From Motacilla alba alba (taxonomy: Eukaryota; Chordata; Aves; Passeriformes; Motacillidae), in assembly GCF_015832195.1 (NCBI RefSeq), contig NC_052046.1, positions 36,732,911 to 36,796,910 of the forward strand: 64,000 nt of DNA, read 5' to 3'. The notes below the pieces were generated by a model. That model did not search any database. It worked only from the letters and a program-made list of their open reading frames with translations, and was not told where the DNA came from. This document shows, piece by piece, positions 14,301 through 26,600 of this stretch; within the stretch, counting starts at the first letter, position 1; each line of letters begins with the position of its first letter. The position numbers and the translations under genes are program-made.

Positions 14301-15839
14301 GTGAGCTCTGAATAGAATGAAATTATACTTTTTCCTATGCAGTCACTTATACAATATAAAACAAATAATTTCCATTTTATAATATTATAGAATTATTTTA
14401 ACTATCCATAGTGTAACATATTTGTTATTAAGTCTATATTAAAATGAACAAATGTTAATTTATTACAAAAAAAACCCACTGCATAGATTTGGTCCATATA
14501 TTCATAACAATATTAAAACAGTACATCCTAATTTATCATATGGGGTTTCAGAAGCAGATCAGTATTTCATTCACAAAAGGAAATGGCAATGCTAAATATC
14601 TTTGCCAAGATGTTATTTATCAACTTCTGATCCAAGCTTTCTTTGCTTTCACCTGTCCCCACAGGTAAAATTGTCCAAATCTGACAGGAGAATTTACATA
14701 AGTAAATATTCAATAAAGAAAAAAAACCCAAAACAGTACTGTGATCAAGCACAGCTTTTGGTGAAGCTGAAACATCTTATCACTTAATCCAAAGCACTCC
14801 TGAGGAATCTGGTCACCTCCCAGCCGTAATGCAAAGTTAGAGTGGGACAAATACAGTTCCCCTTCATCAGCAAACTGTTGCCATGTGAAGAATTGTTTGC
14901 ACCTGGTAGGTGCTTATTCAAAAACCACTGGCCTACGGAACCACACAATGCTGATTCTGTAGGAAGAAGATCTGGAAAGCAACCCAGCCCAATTTTGCAA
15001 GCTTTTATGAGTTCACCAGGCAGTCAGGTACGACTCTGGGGTTGCTCACCACCAGGGATCACCAGTCTCCCAGGACAGAAAGCATGCACAGAGGGAAGGA
15101 AATGTAAGGTAATGACTTTTGGAAAATTATTATCATATGTACAGTTTTTTCCTGGGAGAATCTATGAATATGCATGTAAAATGTAGTATATAAACAGGAG
15201 CTTTTTCTGCACTCAGCAAGTGAGATATTTCAGAGGAGATACCCCTCATGCATCCAACCGAATTAAGAATGCCCACTTCTTAGCGCTACATTGGTGCTAA
15301 GGAGTTTCATTTTATTGATTTTGGGTGCATAAAAGACCTGGCTACACATCCTGAGCTCCCTTTCTAAAATAGCAAATATGGTGATTTCACCATATTTTAT
15401 TTTGGTCACTATACATTGCTCTTTTTACTGCTCAAATTGGATGAATCTTATCCCCTCTTTAGGTTTCACAGATTGAACTAAAAGTTTTTCCACAGTTAGA
15501 GGTTTTGGCTTCTAACGTGTCCCACTCTGCACTGCTGCACAGGCTCTAGAGAACAAGCTGTTACCTACCTAGAAGAAATCAACTAATATTAAAGCTTCCC
15601 TTGGATATTTCCCTAGCAAGAAATGCAATCTTGATTCAGAGAAAAGACGTATCTATAGAAATAATCTGGATATTCAAAATATTTAAATAGTTCTTTCAGT
15701 AACTGGAAGGCATGATCTGAGTAAATCTCACAACTATGTCAGACAACTCCACTATATGGATAAAAGCATGCAGGTGAAAAAGCCAGGCAAGTTCATGGCC
15801 AGGAAATGTACTGACATGACATCTGAGCAAAAACTGACA

Positions 15840-16150
15840 GATCTAGTAATGTTCAGATGGGGAAAAGAAGGTTTATGGTCCTCTTATCCTTGCAAATATA
15901 TAAATACTTAATGATGGGGGGAGTAAAAAGATGTATACAGAATCTTCTAATTGGTAGCCAAGAGGCAAGAAGCACATATTTAAATACCAACATTCCACTT
16001 AAAGAGAGGAAGCAACATTTCTGCTGCAAGAGTAATCAACCATTGAAACAGGTTTCCCAGAAAGTTTGTGAGTTCTGAATCCCTGGCTATATTTAAGCAC
16101 CAACTTAGACACAGTCCTGAGCAACCAGAACAAAAGCCTAAACAACCCAA
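15840..16150 (+). mobile_element. Degraded CR1 LINE fragment (3' region, sense)
   Basis: The segment around 16030-16125 reads like the late part of a CR1 element in sense orientation. It includes ACCATTGAAACAGGTTTCCC, AGAAAGTTTGTGAGTTC, ATCCCTGGCTATATTTAAG and CCTGAGCAACC. These match in order the conserved CR1 3' blocks (the 'wins/loses' region before the 3' UTR). Similarity upstream to 15840 is weaker. The copy is old, with many substitutions and no intact frame. It lies in SVEP1 intron 1, antisense to the gene. Confidence 0.65.
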
Positions 16151-19100
16151 AACCATCACTGGCTCTGCAATGACAGAAGCTACTACACACAATTTTGACT
16201 CACACAGTTGTGTTAGGACTGTTGGATCTGGTGATTTGAAATTGTGTGGCTTGCAGTTTTGAGCCCTGAAATAGAGAGAGCAGAATGCACCCAGTTTCCA
16301 GGAAGCAACTAACATGCATATCTTTATCTTCTATCATTCTGAGGTCTTCTAAACAGGACATTAAAAACCAGGCAACGTTATTTGCATAGACATTTTCCGA
16401 GCTCTTGTGCTATATAACTTCTAATAACTTTATCAAGACTTTGTAAAGCTGCTGGAGGCCTTTATATGCTGCCTTGTTGTATGCTATACTCAACATATCA
16501 CTTGCTAGTAGATCTCAGTTTGATTTAAAAAATGAAAAATCATAGTTTTCTTGTCTGTGTGCAGTTTCCATCATTATACCAAAATAACAAATATGTTATT
16601 TGATTTCTTTAGTACTGCTCTGGTCTTCCGCTAATAATAAAAATAGGGACTCAAAAATATTTTATTAAATACATAACTGATTTTCATGTGTTTTCAGACC
16701 AAGCAGTCACATCACTATTGACTAGTACATCTGCCAAATATTTGTTTTTTTTGTGTTTGCTTTAAACATTTATTACTTTAAATAAGCAGGGGGAAAGAAG
16801 AGAAGCTGAACTGGATAATTAGTTCCAAAAGGACAAACACAATTCAGGACCTAGCCCATCTACTGCCAGCTGTCACTGCTCAATTATCATCTGAATACTT
16901 TTTTTTTTTTTCCTCCAGGACTGCTAGAATTGAGCAACACTAACACAAAGTTATCACTGATAAGAGATGTCCCAGACCAGCTGGATGTGGGGGAGTGTTT
17001 GGGAGAGAAACCCGTCGCTGCTTAACTGTTCATACTGCCCATGCTTAGCAGAGCACTACGACTCTGAACGTCAAAGCTCTTAACAGACTGCTCTTTACAT
17101 TCAAGGAGGTTCTTCATCTTCCTGGTTGAGGTTGCCAGTGAGACCCTGAACCAGAGGGAGTATTATAATTTTAACAAGAGCTGTTGTTTTGGATTGTGTA
17201 AACGTCATAGAGAAGTAAGCAGTTCCAAAATTTAAGCAGGTTGCTGGTCCTACAAAGAACCTGTTGCTAAAAGCATTAGTGCTTTTAATTTCTGCACCTG
17301 GAAAAGTCAGAAAATTCCTAGCATCACAAACATGGGGCCCCACCTGTAAATCTGACTCACAGATTCCAATAGCACATGGAATTGGGGGACAAAGGGTAAA
17401 ACATGTATTGCAGAACATGCCAAATAAACATTCAGAAGTTTAACACTGAGGCTTATGTCAGGAGCTACTGCTAAATATGATGCATTTTGCTGTAAAGGCC
17501 TCTCATAAGTTCAGGAAATGAATTAAAAATGAACCTACTTATTTTGCCCTGACTTCTTCAAAATTTTAATGCTGTGAATTTATTCCTTCTCTCAGAACAA
17601 ATCACTCAGCAGCTTTTCTGGTTTGTCTTTGTTTCTCTGAAGTAAAGTACGTGATAAGACTGATTTCTCTGTGAGGGTCATAACTTTTAAGGACTGGGGA
17701 TCAGAAGGGGCTTATTGTCAGACCCTTCCAAAAAAAACTCTGAGAGGACAACAAGAAATGGTTTTCTCATGAAAAGGAATCTCTATTCCTGAAACATTTA
17801 GGATGATATCATCCAGATACCATAGTGGTGAAATGTTTCATTCATTGTATTGTTGGTTCAGATATTACATCCACAAGATTCATTTTATTTTGTGCAGCAA
17901 TATCTACACCAGGCTTCCAAATTACATGCTTCTGATTAGACCAAAAGGCAAGGCACAATTTATTAAGCACAAGCAGAAGAATTCTAAAGAACAGGTTTTC
18001 AACTGAAGAAAGTATTAATCCTGATTAGGCAGCCACAGATATTATGCTAAACAGAGCACTTTTTGCCTGTCCCGGCCAAAAGGTCAGAGAAAAATTAACT
18101 ACTTAAAAACTTCTAAAGGTAGGTGTATTTCAGGCTTGGTCTAAGGGCAGTGATCAATGTGCAGATCTGTATCTTGCCTCTGACTCTGCCTTATTAATCC
18201 TGTGAACAAACCCCATGCAAGGTTGGAGTATGCAGGACCAGTACTCTTCACAACTCCACACTGATTAAAACTGGAGACTTAGAGCTGACACCAGTGATGG
18301 CTGACAGGAACACTACTTGCAATTTGGTAATCCCTAACTACCAGCTCTACAATTGCAAAGGTGGCCACAGAGGTAAACCAAGTTGACTTTTTGATTTTTT
18401 TTACTAACTTATCTTTAACACAGATATCCAAAGTCATGTCAAAAACACTGTCAACCAGTCAGTTAGCTCTAGTCGACCTAAGCCATCATCAGATATTTAG
18501 AGCACGATGCCAAAGATAACCCAGAGTCTGCTACTCTCTCATTATTAGCTGCAGATTTTGAAGAGAACATAAGAATGGAAATCCACAAACACATGTTTGA
18601 TAACCAGACAATATACATGATTCTGAATGTTCATCTTGTCAGTGAGAGGGCATTACTTTTTTCAAATTAAAAAACCCCAACTTAACCAAGTACATGGTAA
18701 GAAAAGATTTTCAGTTCTTTAGCTCCAATAAAATTTTCATTTTCATTTGAAAATGAGATTCTGAATCTGAAAATGCATTGAAAATAAAAGCTAATTTTCC
18801 TAGTGGGTAATAATGCTGCATCTTGTACTTTTGTGCTTTTGTCAGACAGAAGAAACAAAGCCACTGTTACTTATTTAAACAAGCATTAAATAAGCTTTAG
18901 AATTGTTATCCTAAACTGATATGTGCTTACATTCTTTTGGGGGACATTTTTAAAAATATTTATTAACTATAACACAGAGCATGGGATTTGACGTGCTGGT
19001 TGGACATTCATCATGCTCCCCCAAAATCACATTAGATACAAACACCAGATTTTAAAGACCAGATTTTCAGAAAATGTGTAACCTTACTCTGTAGGTGACA

Positions 19101-22100
19101 AACCTTCCACTTGCATATACCTATACCGACTTCAATGGAGTGAAGACGAATTACAAAACCAAAAAAAAAAACCTTTTTAATGCAACAATTATTTTTGTAA
19201 CATAGAACTTCCAAAGGCTCCCTCAGCTACCGCTTTGGTAGACTTTTTACAATTGACTTGTCTGAGCCTGTCCAAGTATGGTCTCTGACTTCTGCTCAAT
19301 AGTATTTCACACCTACAACTTCCATTTCAATTACGAAGAGAAATTGTTCCCATTTTACTTCCACTGAAAGACAGAAATAAGACTATCTTCTTATTAGAAG
19401 ATACAATTTAATCAACACATTGCCACGTGGTGTAATTTAAATAATTTTTATTTTTGTCTTTTTTTGGACCACCAAAACCAATGCAGCTTCAGGATGTTTA
19501 AACTGTCCATCAATAAAGACAGAAGATCAATGCTGGCATATATGTAACTGTGACTCTCAGCTGCTAAAACAAGAACCCATTAAACTTCCATAATTGCATG
19601 ATGACCCCCTCAGTTCTGTTTTGAAGCCCATCTGGTAACAAATGCACATCCTTCCCACAAAACATAATGGGTGCTGTTAGCAGTGCTTATCTCTCAGGAT
19701 CAGAAACTCCAATAGAGTAGCCTACAGGTCTCTCAACACTTTTCACCCCTGAGGTATTTTGGCTTTAGTTGCATTCCTTAAGCATCAGGAGCAACACTTG
19801 CTTTAACCTGTTTGTATTTTCAATCCTGCTTTGGTTCTTTCTTGCTGTCACAACAGCCCTGTAGCTTTCCATAATGCAATAAGCAATCTGCTTAACATAA
19901 GCTGCATGTAGTTTGTGCTGTCCCACCAACTTATGCTGTGAAAAACTGAAGCCAAAGAGTTTTGAATTAATGAGCTCAGTTTCTTCCCCTTTCTAAGACT
20001 GTTTGCATGTGCCTTAAAAGAAAGACTCTGAAAATGAGCACTTGCTAGCTCAAGCATGGCATGAAATCACAAACAGGGTGACAACCCCAAACATCAAGAG
20101 GAGTTCAGCCATTCTCATCAGGATTCTGTCTCTTGTCACTGTCTTTTGTGGTATATTTGGCATATTTCTGTGAATCACATAGAATTCATCTTAATAGGCG
20201 GGGTAGGAAAGCCAAAGTGTGGTCTACATGGCAAAAGTTAGTAAGGACAGCTTTGACAAAACACAGAAACTCTGCAATAAACTCGTCCGCAAAGTACCTT
20301 CGGAGAGGATGCAAAGCTGCAGTGTCAAGGAGAACTCTCTTGTGTTTTCAAAGAAGATGGACGTTGTGTGGTTGTGCAACAGCTTGTCAAACCAAACAGG
20401 TCTGCTTTTAGGATGATGTTTGGCTGCCACAGGTTCTGAGACAGCTACTGCTATGTAAATCTTGCACCCGTTCACTCATGTTCCCAGGTCAGACACTAAC
20501 CGGCCTGATGACCTTGCACTTATCTCTCTGCCTCTGTGGTTTCAGTGGAACTGTCACAGATGTGAATTAATGACTTTGAGACCTACCAAAGAAGAGTGCT
20601 GCATGATGATTTAAGTGCTGGGTTTATTCTAACAATGCACTTTCCTTCATTTTCTATTACTACAACACATAAGTGATACAATCCCAGAGACTTTGTAATG
20701 CTTTGCAGATACTTTTGAGTTTGGAAAAGTAGCAGAGAATTCTGGTCAGAAGCATAAGGAATGCCAAGTTAAAGTGTAAGAGAAAAAGAACAATTCAAAA
20801 AAAGAGACATTTTAGAAAAGTGAAAGAAGAAATAATTATGGTTGTACCAAAGGACACTTAAAAACATAAGGCAGAGGTCTAAGAGTCCAGAGGGAATAGC
20901 AGTTTTATTATACTGTAAAAACTTCCTAGATTTATTCCAACAGTAGTATTTTAAACTTAGAACAGTCATTTTCTAGAAAGAAGAGTGTCTAGAAAGGACA
21001 GTATTCTCTGAAGACATTAATTTGACTAACATGAAGAAATCATAGTGAAGAAAACCACAGTACAGTATCTTTAACAAGAGCTAGTAAACAGACCGGAATT
21101 TAACCTTGTCATTCCATCTTAATTTTCCCTGTCACCATGTGAATATTTTTCTTCCCACATTCTTATAAGAACACAGTGTAAAATGACAGTCATGCTGTTG
21201 CAGCCACAAAGTTTAGCTGGGCTCAAGAAACTAAATTGTAGGTTTCTGAAGGGAATTTTTGTTTATTCTACTTTAAAGATATCCTTAGTCAAGATTTCGT
21301 ATCAAGACGACAGATGGTATTTCTCAAGCTTATATTTTGTTTTTAACGGTTATTTTTAACTTGTATCATTAACTTTTTCACACAACACCCCTGGGAGGGA
21401 TATATATTGAAACATGGCTTCACAGTGGAAGATCTAATACAGGGATGTGTTTTCCTAAAGCAGGTTTGGCATGTGCAGCTCTGAGCACATTTTAAGTGAA
21501 CTTGCTTTCTCCTGCCAAAAGTGAAGATGAGAATAATCTCTGCCAATTTCATATGCCCAGCAGTGATGCACCTCTAACATTCTCGCTCCTCAGTTCCAAA
21601 TCAGAATGCGTAAATGTTTCAAGAGAAGTGTACCCAATGCTCAGCTACAGGACACTACCAGAAATTAGATTAAAAAAAAAAAAATCGCAAATGAGACTTG
21701 GTTTACTGGTTGTTTCTGAACACAGAGGACAAATGACAAGGAAGGGACAGGCTTAGCCTTGCAAAAAAAGCTTCCTGGGTAGACTGGCTGTGCCTTGACC
21801 ATCAACTGAGAAGTCTCCCCAGTATGACCAAGTGCCAGCACATATCCAGGGGCTACCTAGACCAAATTTCTGCTACGGGTCTGTGAGACGGCATGAAAAG
21901 TGATTGTGTTATGGTGTCTGGAAACATTCGTAGGGACATGCCCCTACTTACTTGGCATACTGCATGCATCTTAAGAGGACCTTTGTAAGTCACCAACAAT
22001 TAAAACAGACACCTGGTAGGTAGGTCTGACAGCTAGCGGGCACTCAAGTCCCGCTGCCATGAGACCAGGCAGGCATTTCAGATGCCAGACTTGACTCATA

Positions 22101-22239
22101 TGTATCACTTCTGAAATTAAGACACGGGCTCCATGTCCCTTCAAAGAACGAATTTCACACGTTTGTTTGCAAAGGCAGCAGAAAACATGGGAGATGCAGG
22201 TGCAGATATCACGGGAAGGCAGTGCCTAAATGCTCTGAC

Positions 22240-22556
22240 CAGACTACTCTGCATCCCACACCACACCATTCCACACCCCATCATACAACCCTGCACCCCT
22301 TGTCGCGGAACACCCTCGAACAACGCAGAGAACCACATTCCCACACCACACACCGCGCAGCACAGCACACCGTACAACCCACGCACTACCGCGACTCGCA
22401 TCGCCGTGCCTTCCCTCGATGCCGACACCTCGCCTTGCCACAGCGCACCCCACACCGCACCGGTGCCGCGCCATCGCTCACGGCACCAGCGCTCGCTCCT
22501 CTCACCGCACCGCGGAGCCGCACCCCGCGCAGCCCCCGCCCGCCGCCCCGTCTCAC
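22240..22556 (-). other. G-skewed first-intron segment just downstream of the SVEP1 first donor
   Basis: On the transcript (minus) strand this segment is rich in G and T and poor in C. It has many GG and GGG runs and repeated GTGGTGTGG-type motifs. On the plus strand it reads as CCACACCACACC-like and CACCCC-like clusters around 22250-22400. Strong positive GC skew immediately after a CpG-island first exon is a known signature of R-loop-prone, methylation-protected promoters. Here it is an inference from composition only. Confidence 0.6.
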
Positions 22557-23600
22557 CGCCGCCTGCTGGAAGGCGCCCTTGGTGTAGGTGCCGCCGCCGC
22601 GGTAGGCGATGGCGGGGATCTCGCGTCCCAGCAGGGCGCACTTGTGCTGCTGCGGCCGCCGCCGCGAGATGTAGTCCACGCGTGGCACCACGTTGCTGCG
22701 CGAGGAGAAGGTGACGATGGCGACGCGCGTGGCCGCGGGCACCACGGGGAAGTCGGAGAGCAGCTTCTTGACGAAGCGCAGCTCGCTGAGGAAGTTGGCC
22801 GGACCCACGCTCGACGACTCGTCCACCAGGAACACCAGCTCCAGCCGTCCGCTGCGCGCCCGCAGACGCCGCACCTGGCGCTTGAAGGCGCGCCCCAGCT
22901 TCTCCACTTTGCTCTCCGTCGTGTCGGGCAGCGGCGGCGCCTCCAGGGAAGGCGACGCGAAAGTTGGGGCGCGGAGGAGGGCGCCCGGCTGGCCGCCCGG
23001 CCGGCCCTGCGGCGCCGACGGCGACAGGGACAGCGACAGTCCCCCCCAGCAGCAGAGAGCCAGCAGGGGCCACATGGCTTGGCGGGCGCGGGGAGACGCC
23101 GGCACCCGCGGGAGAAGAGCTGCTGGTCACCCTCTGACACCCCACCTCTTCTCTACTCGGAGAGGCGTCCGGCCTGCCTCTCTGTCTCCCTACTGGCCTC
23201 TCCGCCGGCCCCGCAGGTATCCGCGCCCTTTAATCCCCCGCGGCTGAAGGCGCTGCCCCTCGCACGCCCCTCTCTCCGTTTTCCCCTCCTCGCCTTTCGG
23301 TAGCGTCCCCCCGTCCCTCCCCGCCTCCCGCCACCCCGTCCCGCCCCGATGGGTCCCGCACGGCTGGCGAGGGCCAGCCCGGCAGGGGGGCGGGTGGCGG
23401 TCACTGGAAACGCGCCGAGCAGAAGCGAAGCGGGGCGGAAAGGCAGGACCCCCCGAAAAGTGAGGAGCGCCTTTTCCGCTCCCTCGCCGCGCGGGTTGGA
23501 GACGCTGCTCGCGGGGACGGAGTGGGGGCTTACACGTGCTGAATTAATCGTGGCTAATTTAGCCCTTTGTTTTGCGGGGAGGATGCGCCTGCGGCTGGGA
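22380..23600. promoter_or_regulatory. CpG island with SVEP1 promoter
   Basis: This stretch is strikingly GC- and CpG-rich against AT-rich flanks. It covers all of coding exon 1, the start of intron 1 and roughly 500 bases upstream of the ATG. No TATA box stands out upstream of 23075 on the minus strand. GC boxes of the GGGGCGGG type occur on the minus strand around 23320-23350, and GGGGCGGG occurs on the plus strand near 23385-23395. A CACGTG E-box lies near 23534. The SVEP1 transcription start probably falls between about 23100 and 23500, but the exact site and 5' UTR cannot be set from sequence. CpG-island promoters are often divergent, so an upstream antisense non-coding transcript is possible but has no sequence support here. 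Confidence 0.8.
22557..23075 (-). CDS. SVEP1: SVEP1 coding exon 1 (signal peptide and N-terminal half of vWA domain)
   Basis: This is the first coding exon of SVEP1, a very large secreted extracellular-matrix protein that works in cell adhesion and in lymphatic and vascular development (family knowledge). It encodes residues 1-173. The ATG at 23075 gives [12 protein letters not shown], a hydrophobic signal peptide that resembles the start of other vertebrate SVEP1 proteins. The base at -3 is G, a fair Kozak context. A Pro/Ala-rich linker runs from about residue 20 to 55, followed by a basic stretch with [17 protein letters not shown]. The von Willebrand factor A domain begins near residue 79 with [11 protein letters not shown], where D85, S87 and S89 form the DxSxS metal-binding (MIDAS) motif. 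T163 in GGGTYTKG is the likely MIDAS threonine. The exon ends in phase 0 after FQQAA, at a GTGAGA donor. The frame extends upstream to a GTG at 23105, but no upstream ATG was seen. Length, motif order and splice phase all fit SVEP1, so the identification is strong. Confidence 0.95.
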
Positions 23601-26600
23601 GGTTTGAAGGGTCCATATGCTCTGGTCTCGCTCCTGGCTCTGTCACAGTCTCCCTCTCTTGTTCAAGGGCACACTTCAGCAGCCTGAGGACTCGATTTTT
23701 CAACTTTCAAGATGTAGCAATACTTTATTTATGTAGCTCTCACAGCAATGACAGCGAGATGTCCAGATACATGGGGTGAGCGTCCTCAAGGGTGTGTGCA
23801 TAAAGGACAGGGACAGTATTTGCATATGCACATCAGCATGTGTTTGCAAACATATACACTGATGTAGCAACAGTGACAATAAACTGTGTGTGTTATGAAA
23901 AATTCCTGGTTGCCAACTCTGACATTACAAGCCATTTCTCCAAAGAGGTCCTGTGCTGTCTTGCTGTCTGTGAATCACTTTAGGAGAGAGATACACTCAC
24001 AGAGACCTCCTGCCAAATTCAGAACCCACTACCCTTCAACCAATCTCAGTACAGATTTAATTCTCTAGAATATTATGAGTTCAGAACCTGGATTTATTTT
24101 AGCCATTGTTTTAAAATGAAACTGTTTTCTACTGTTTCTCAATCAACTGCATTTTCAGGAGTAACTTAGTCTCAGAAAAATTCCCCTGGGACCGATTAGC
24201 CATGTAAACCTGTTGATTGCAACTTTTGGCCTTGTGTTGGTATTTTCCTTCTTTTGCACATTTGCTACTCCTCCTCTTGAGTTTGCTTCTGTTGACATCA
24301 TGAAGCGCGAAGGAATACACAGGTACGTTGGTGCATTTGCAAGTTCAGCCCCACATTTATATTTACATTTGGTTGAATTATACGTTCTTGGCACATTGAG
24401 GCTTTTAGCTGATAGAAAATTGATCCGATACTGCCGTTTTGACTTCCCAGCAATACTCAAATTTCACTGCAAATGACAAGAGACTAAGTAACAGAAAATA
24501 TTATTTACTTAGGGAAATGATGTGTCTGATATACACATCCAACGTGTTTTTACATGTTTTACATTTATGGAGTAGTCCAAGTGCTTCACAAAAATCTGTT
24601 TCTTGGGTATACTTCTGCATCTCAGAGCTTGAAGATAAAATAGAAATCAGACACAGAACCATTTGTGAAAAACAGTTCTGGTACTGAAGGATGTGCTATG
24701 TGATAGACTGATCAGTTTCTTTTCATGTTATAGTGAAATGAAAGAGACAACATCATACTTGGGCTGCTATGAGACCTTTTTGTCTTGAAAGGGTAGCTGA
24801 AAATTGCTACAATCACAGAAGTCCTCAGCAAGTTGATTTGCTCAATTGGTCTTTAGAAGATTAAACAAATGATGCTCCAATTGCATCCACTGTGATCACA
24901 CCACAGCACTACTATACCTAGTCTTCTCATCTACATTGCACTAGGCTGTGTTGGTCTTCGCACAAACCAGAATGAAAGAATGGAAAAGTATAGCCTAGAT
25001 GAGTCTGATTTCTCAAGGTTCTCCTAACCGAAGAGGATCATTTGCTGTTACGATGTTCTGCTATGAGCCCTGAGTTTTCAAATCATAAAAATTACTTCAG
25101 TCTGGGTTAGCTTGCTGGAAACCTAACTGTCAGTTCCCTTGTTTCATCCACATTTACATATTCCCAGATTCATATTTATAAATGCCACACATTTTAGGAC
25201 TCAGAAGCAGAAGAAAAGTTGATGTACTGAAAACACTTTTAGCAGAGGAAGAACAATTCATGTCAAGGGCCCGTTGCCAGTGTGCAATCAGGTATGACTA
25301 ATGGTGAAAACACAGTAGTTAATTTCAGTCTTGGTGATGTCATCAGAATTAGGAATGCAAAAAATAACAGGGCAAATCTAAATTAATCCTTGATACATGT
25401 ACAATTTTCGAAAGCATGTTTTTTCTTAAGTCATACAGACCTCTCCAGTCATGCTGCACAGAAGCTCTTACTGGTTTAACAAAAATAAACATGTGTACAG
25501 GGCCTCAGAGTGAACTTATCAATGCAAGATGTAAATATATCTATCTCACAGGGAGTTTGCAATAGTAGAGGAATAAAGAGGTGAACAGCTAAACTTTGAC
25601 TATGGATGCAAGACTGAGACGTTAGCACAGATGTTCACATCAGATGTTAGTACTGATGTGAAATAAAATCCAGAAAAGTTTGAATGGCAAGGGGAGATTT
25701 CAGTCCATGGATAATTAGTGTGCAAAAGGCTTTGAAAAGAATCAGTAACTTGTATGTAGTGAATAATTCTCCTAATATATTTCCCCTTGTATATAACACA
25801 GGTACCTCTCTTTGCATTGTTAGATCTATTTGTGCAGAGAGGGGACACTAAAGCATTGCAAGATACTGAGAAGTTAGCATCAGCATCTCTAGTAAAGGAA
25901 ATCCAGTGGTAGGAGGGAAAGAGTGAGAGCAGCCAAAGAATTCAAGTCTGCTCCTAATGTGATTTAACAAAACCCTAGAATAATTTTTGCAATAAACTGA
26001 AACTTAAAAGCTTGGACTCAGCATGCAAAATCCTCAAGAAAGTATTTTATCCATGAGGCTGTACTTGCAAAAGAAAAAGTTGTCTTGCAGATGGTGAAGG
26101 TCATGTATGTGTGTGTAAGCAGCAAGCATTCCGTTCACTATATGTTCACTAAGCTTTTCTGAAAGCAGCATTTTCAGGGGAAATCTCTGTTGTAATGAAA
26201 TTGCCTTCTCCAAGCCTGCTTGCCAGCTTTTTACAAATCCTTTCCATGTTGGTGTGCTTAAGCCCTCTTCTTTTGATGGTCTTTTCCCTGTTGTATTCAT
26301 GCATATTATTTGTTCTTTGGTTCATACTGATCTGTAGCAGATGGGGAGGTGGAGAGCAGAAGGAGTTTTTTCCCACTTTAAGTGTCCCTGAAGGTCAAAA
26401 TATCTGCCCTGGGCTTCATTACTTGAACAGAAAATGCAGGTTTAATGTGACTTCTGATGACAGGGTAGTTAAGAAGGTGGTGCTGGACTGTGACTCTCTT
26501 CCATTACAAAACAGCAGGTAAAAAAAAAATAGATCTTGTGAATAAACTGTCTTTGTCATGTGACAGAAGAGGGCTGACTGGCCCTGAAAAGGAAAGCTTA

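Larger units (their letters stand above)
9654..22556 (-). other. SVEP1: SVEP1 intron 1
   Basis: A phase-0 intron of 12,903 bases between exons 1 and 2. Its first few hundred bases (22240-22556) are G-rich on the transcript strand and continue the CpG island. The remainder is AT-rich. It holds a degraded sense-strand CR1 fragment at about 15840-16150 and AT-rich repeats at 11260-11320. No nested gene could be supported, because the open frames are short and lack recognisable domains. Confidence 0.9.

Noticed and set aside
23103..23105. Upstream start of the exon 1 frame at 23105
   Set aside because: The codon is GTG, not ATG. The ATG at 23075 begins the hydrophobic signal peptide and matches the known SVEP1 start pattern.
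22133..23687. Long plus-strand open frames over the CpG island (for example 22419-23303)
   Set aside because: They are shadows of GC-rich DNA opposite SVEP1 exon 1, with low-complexity Arg/Pro/His composition and no domain.
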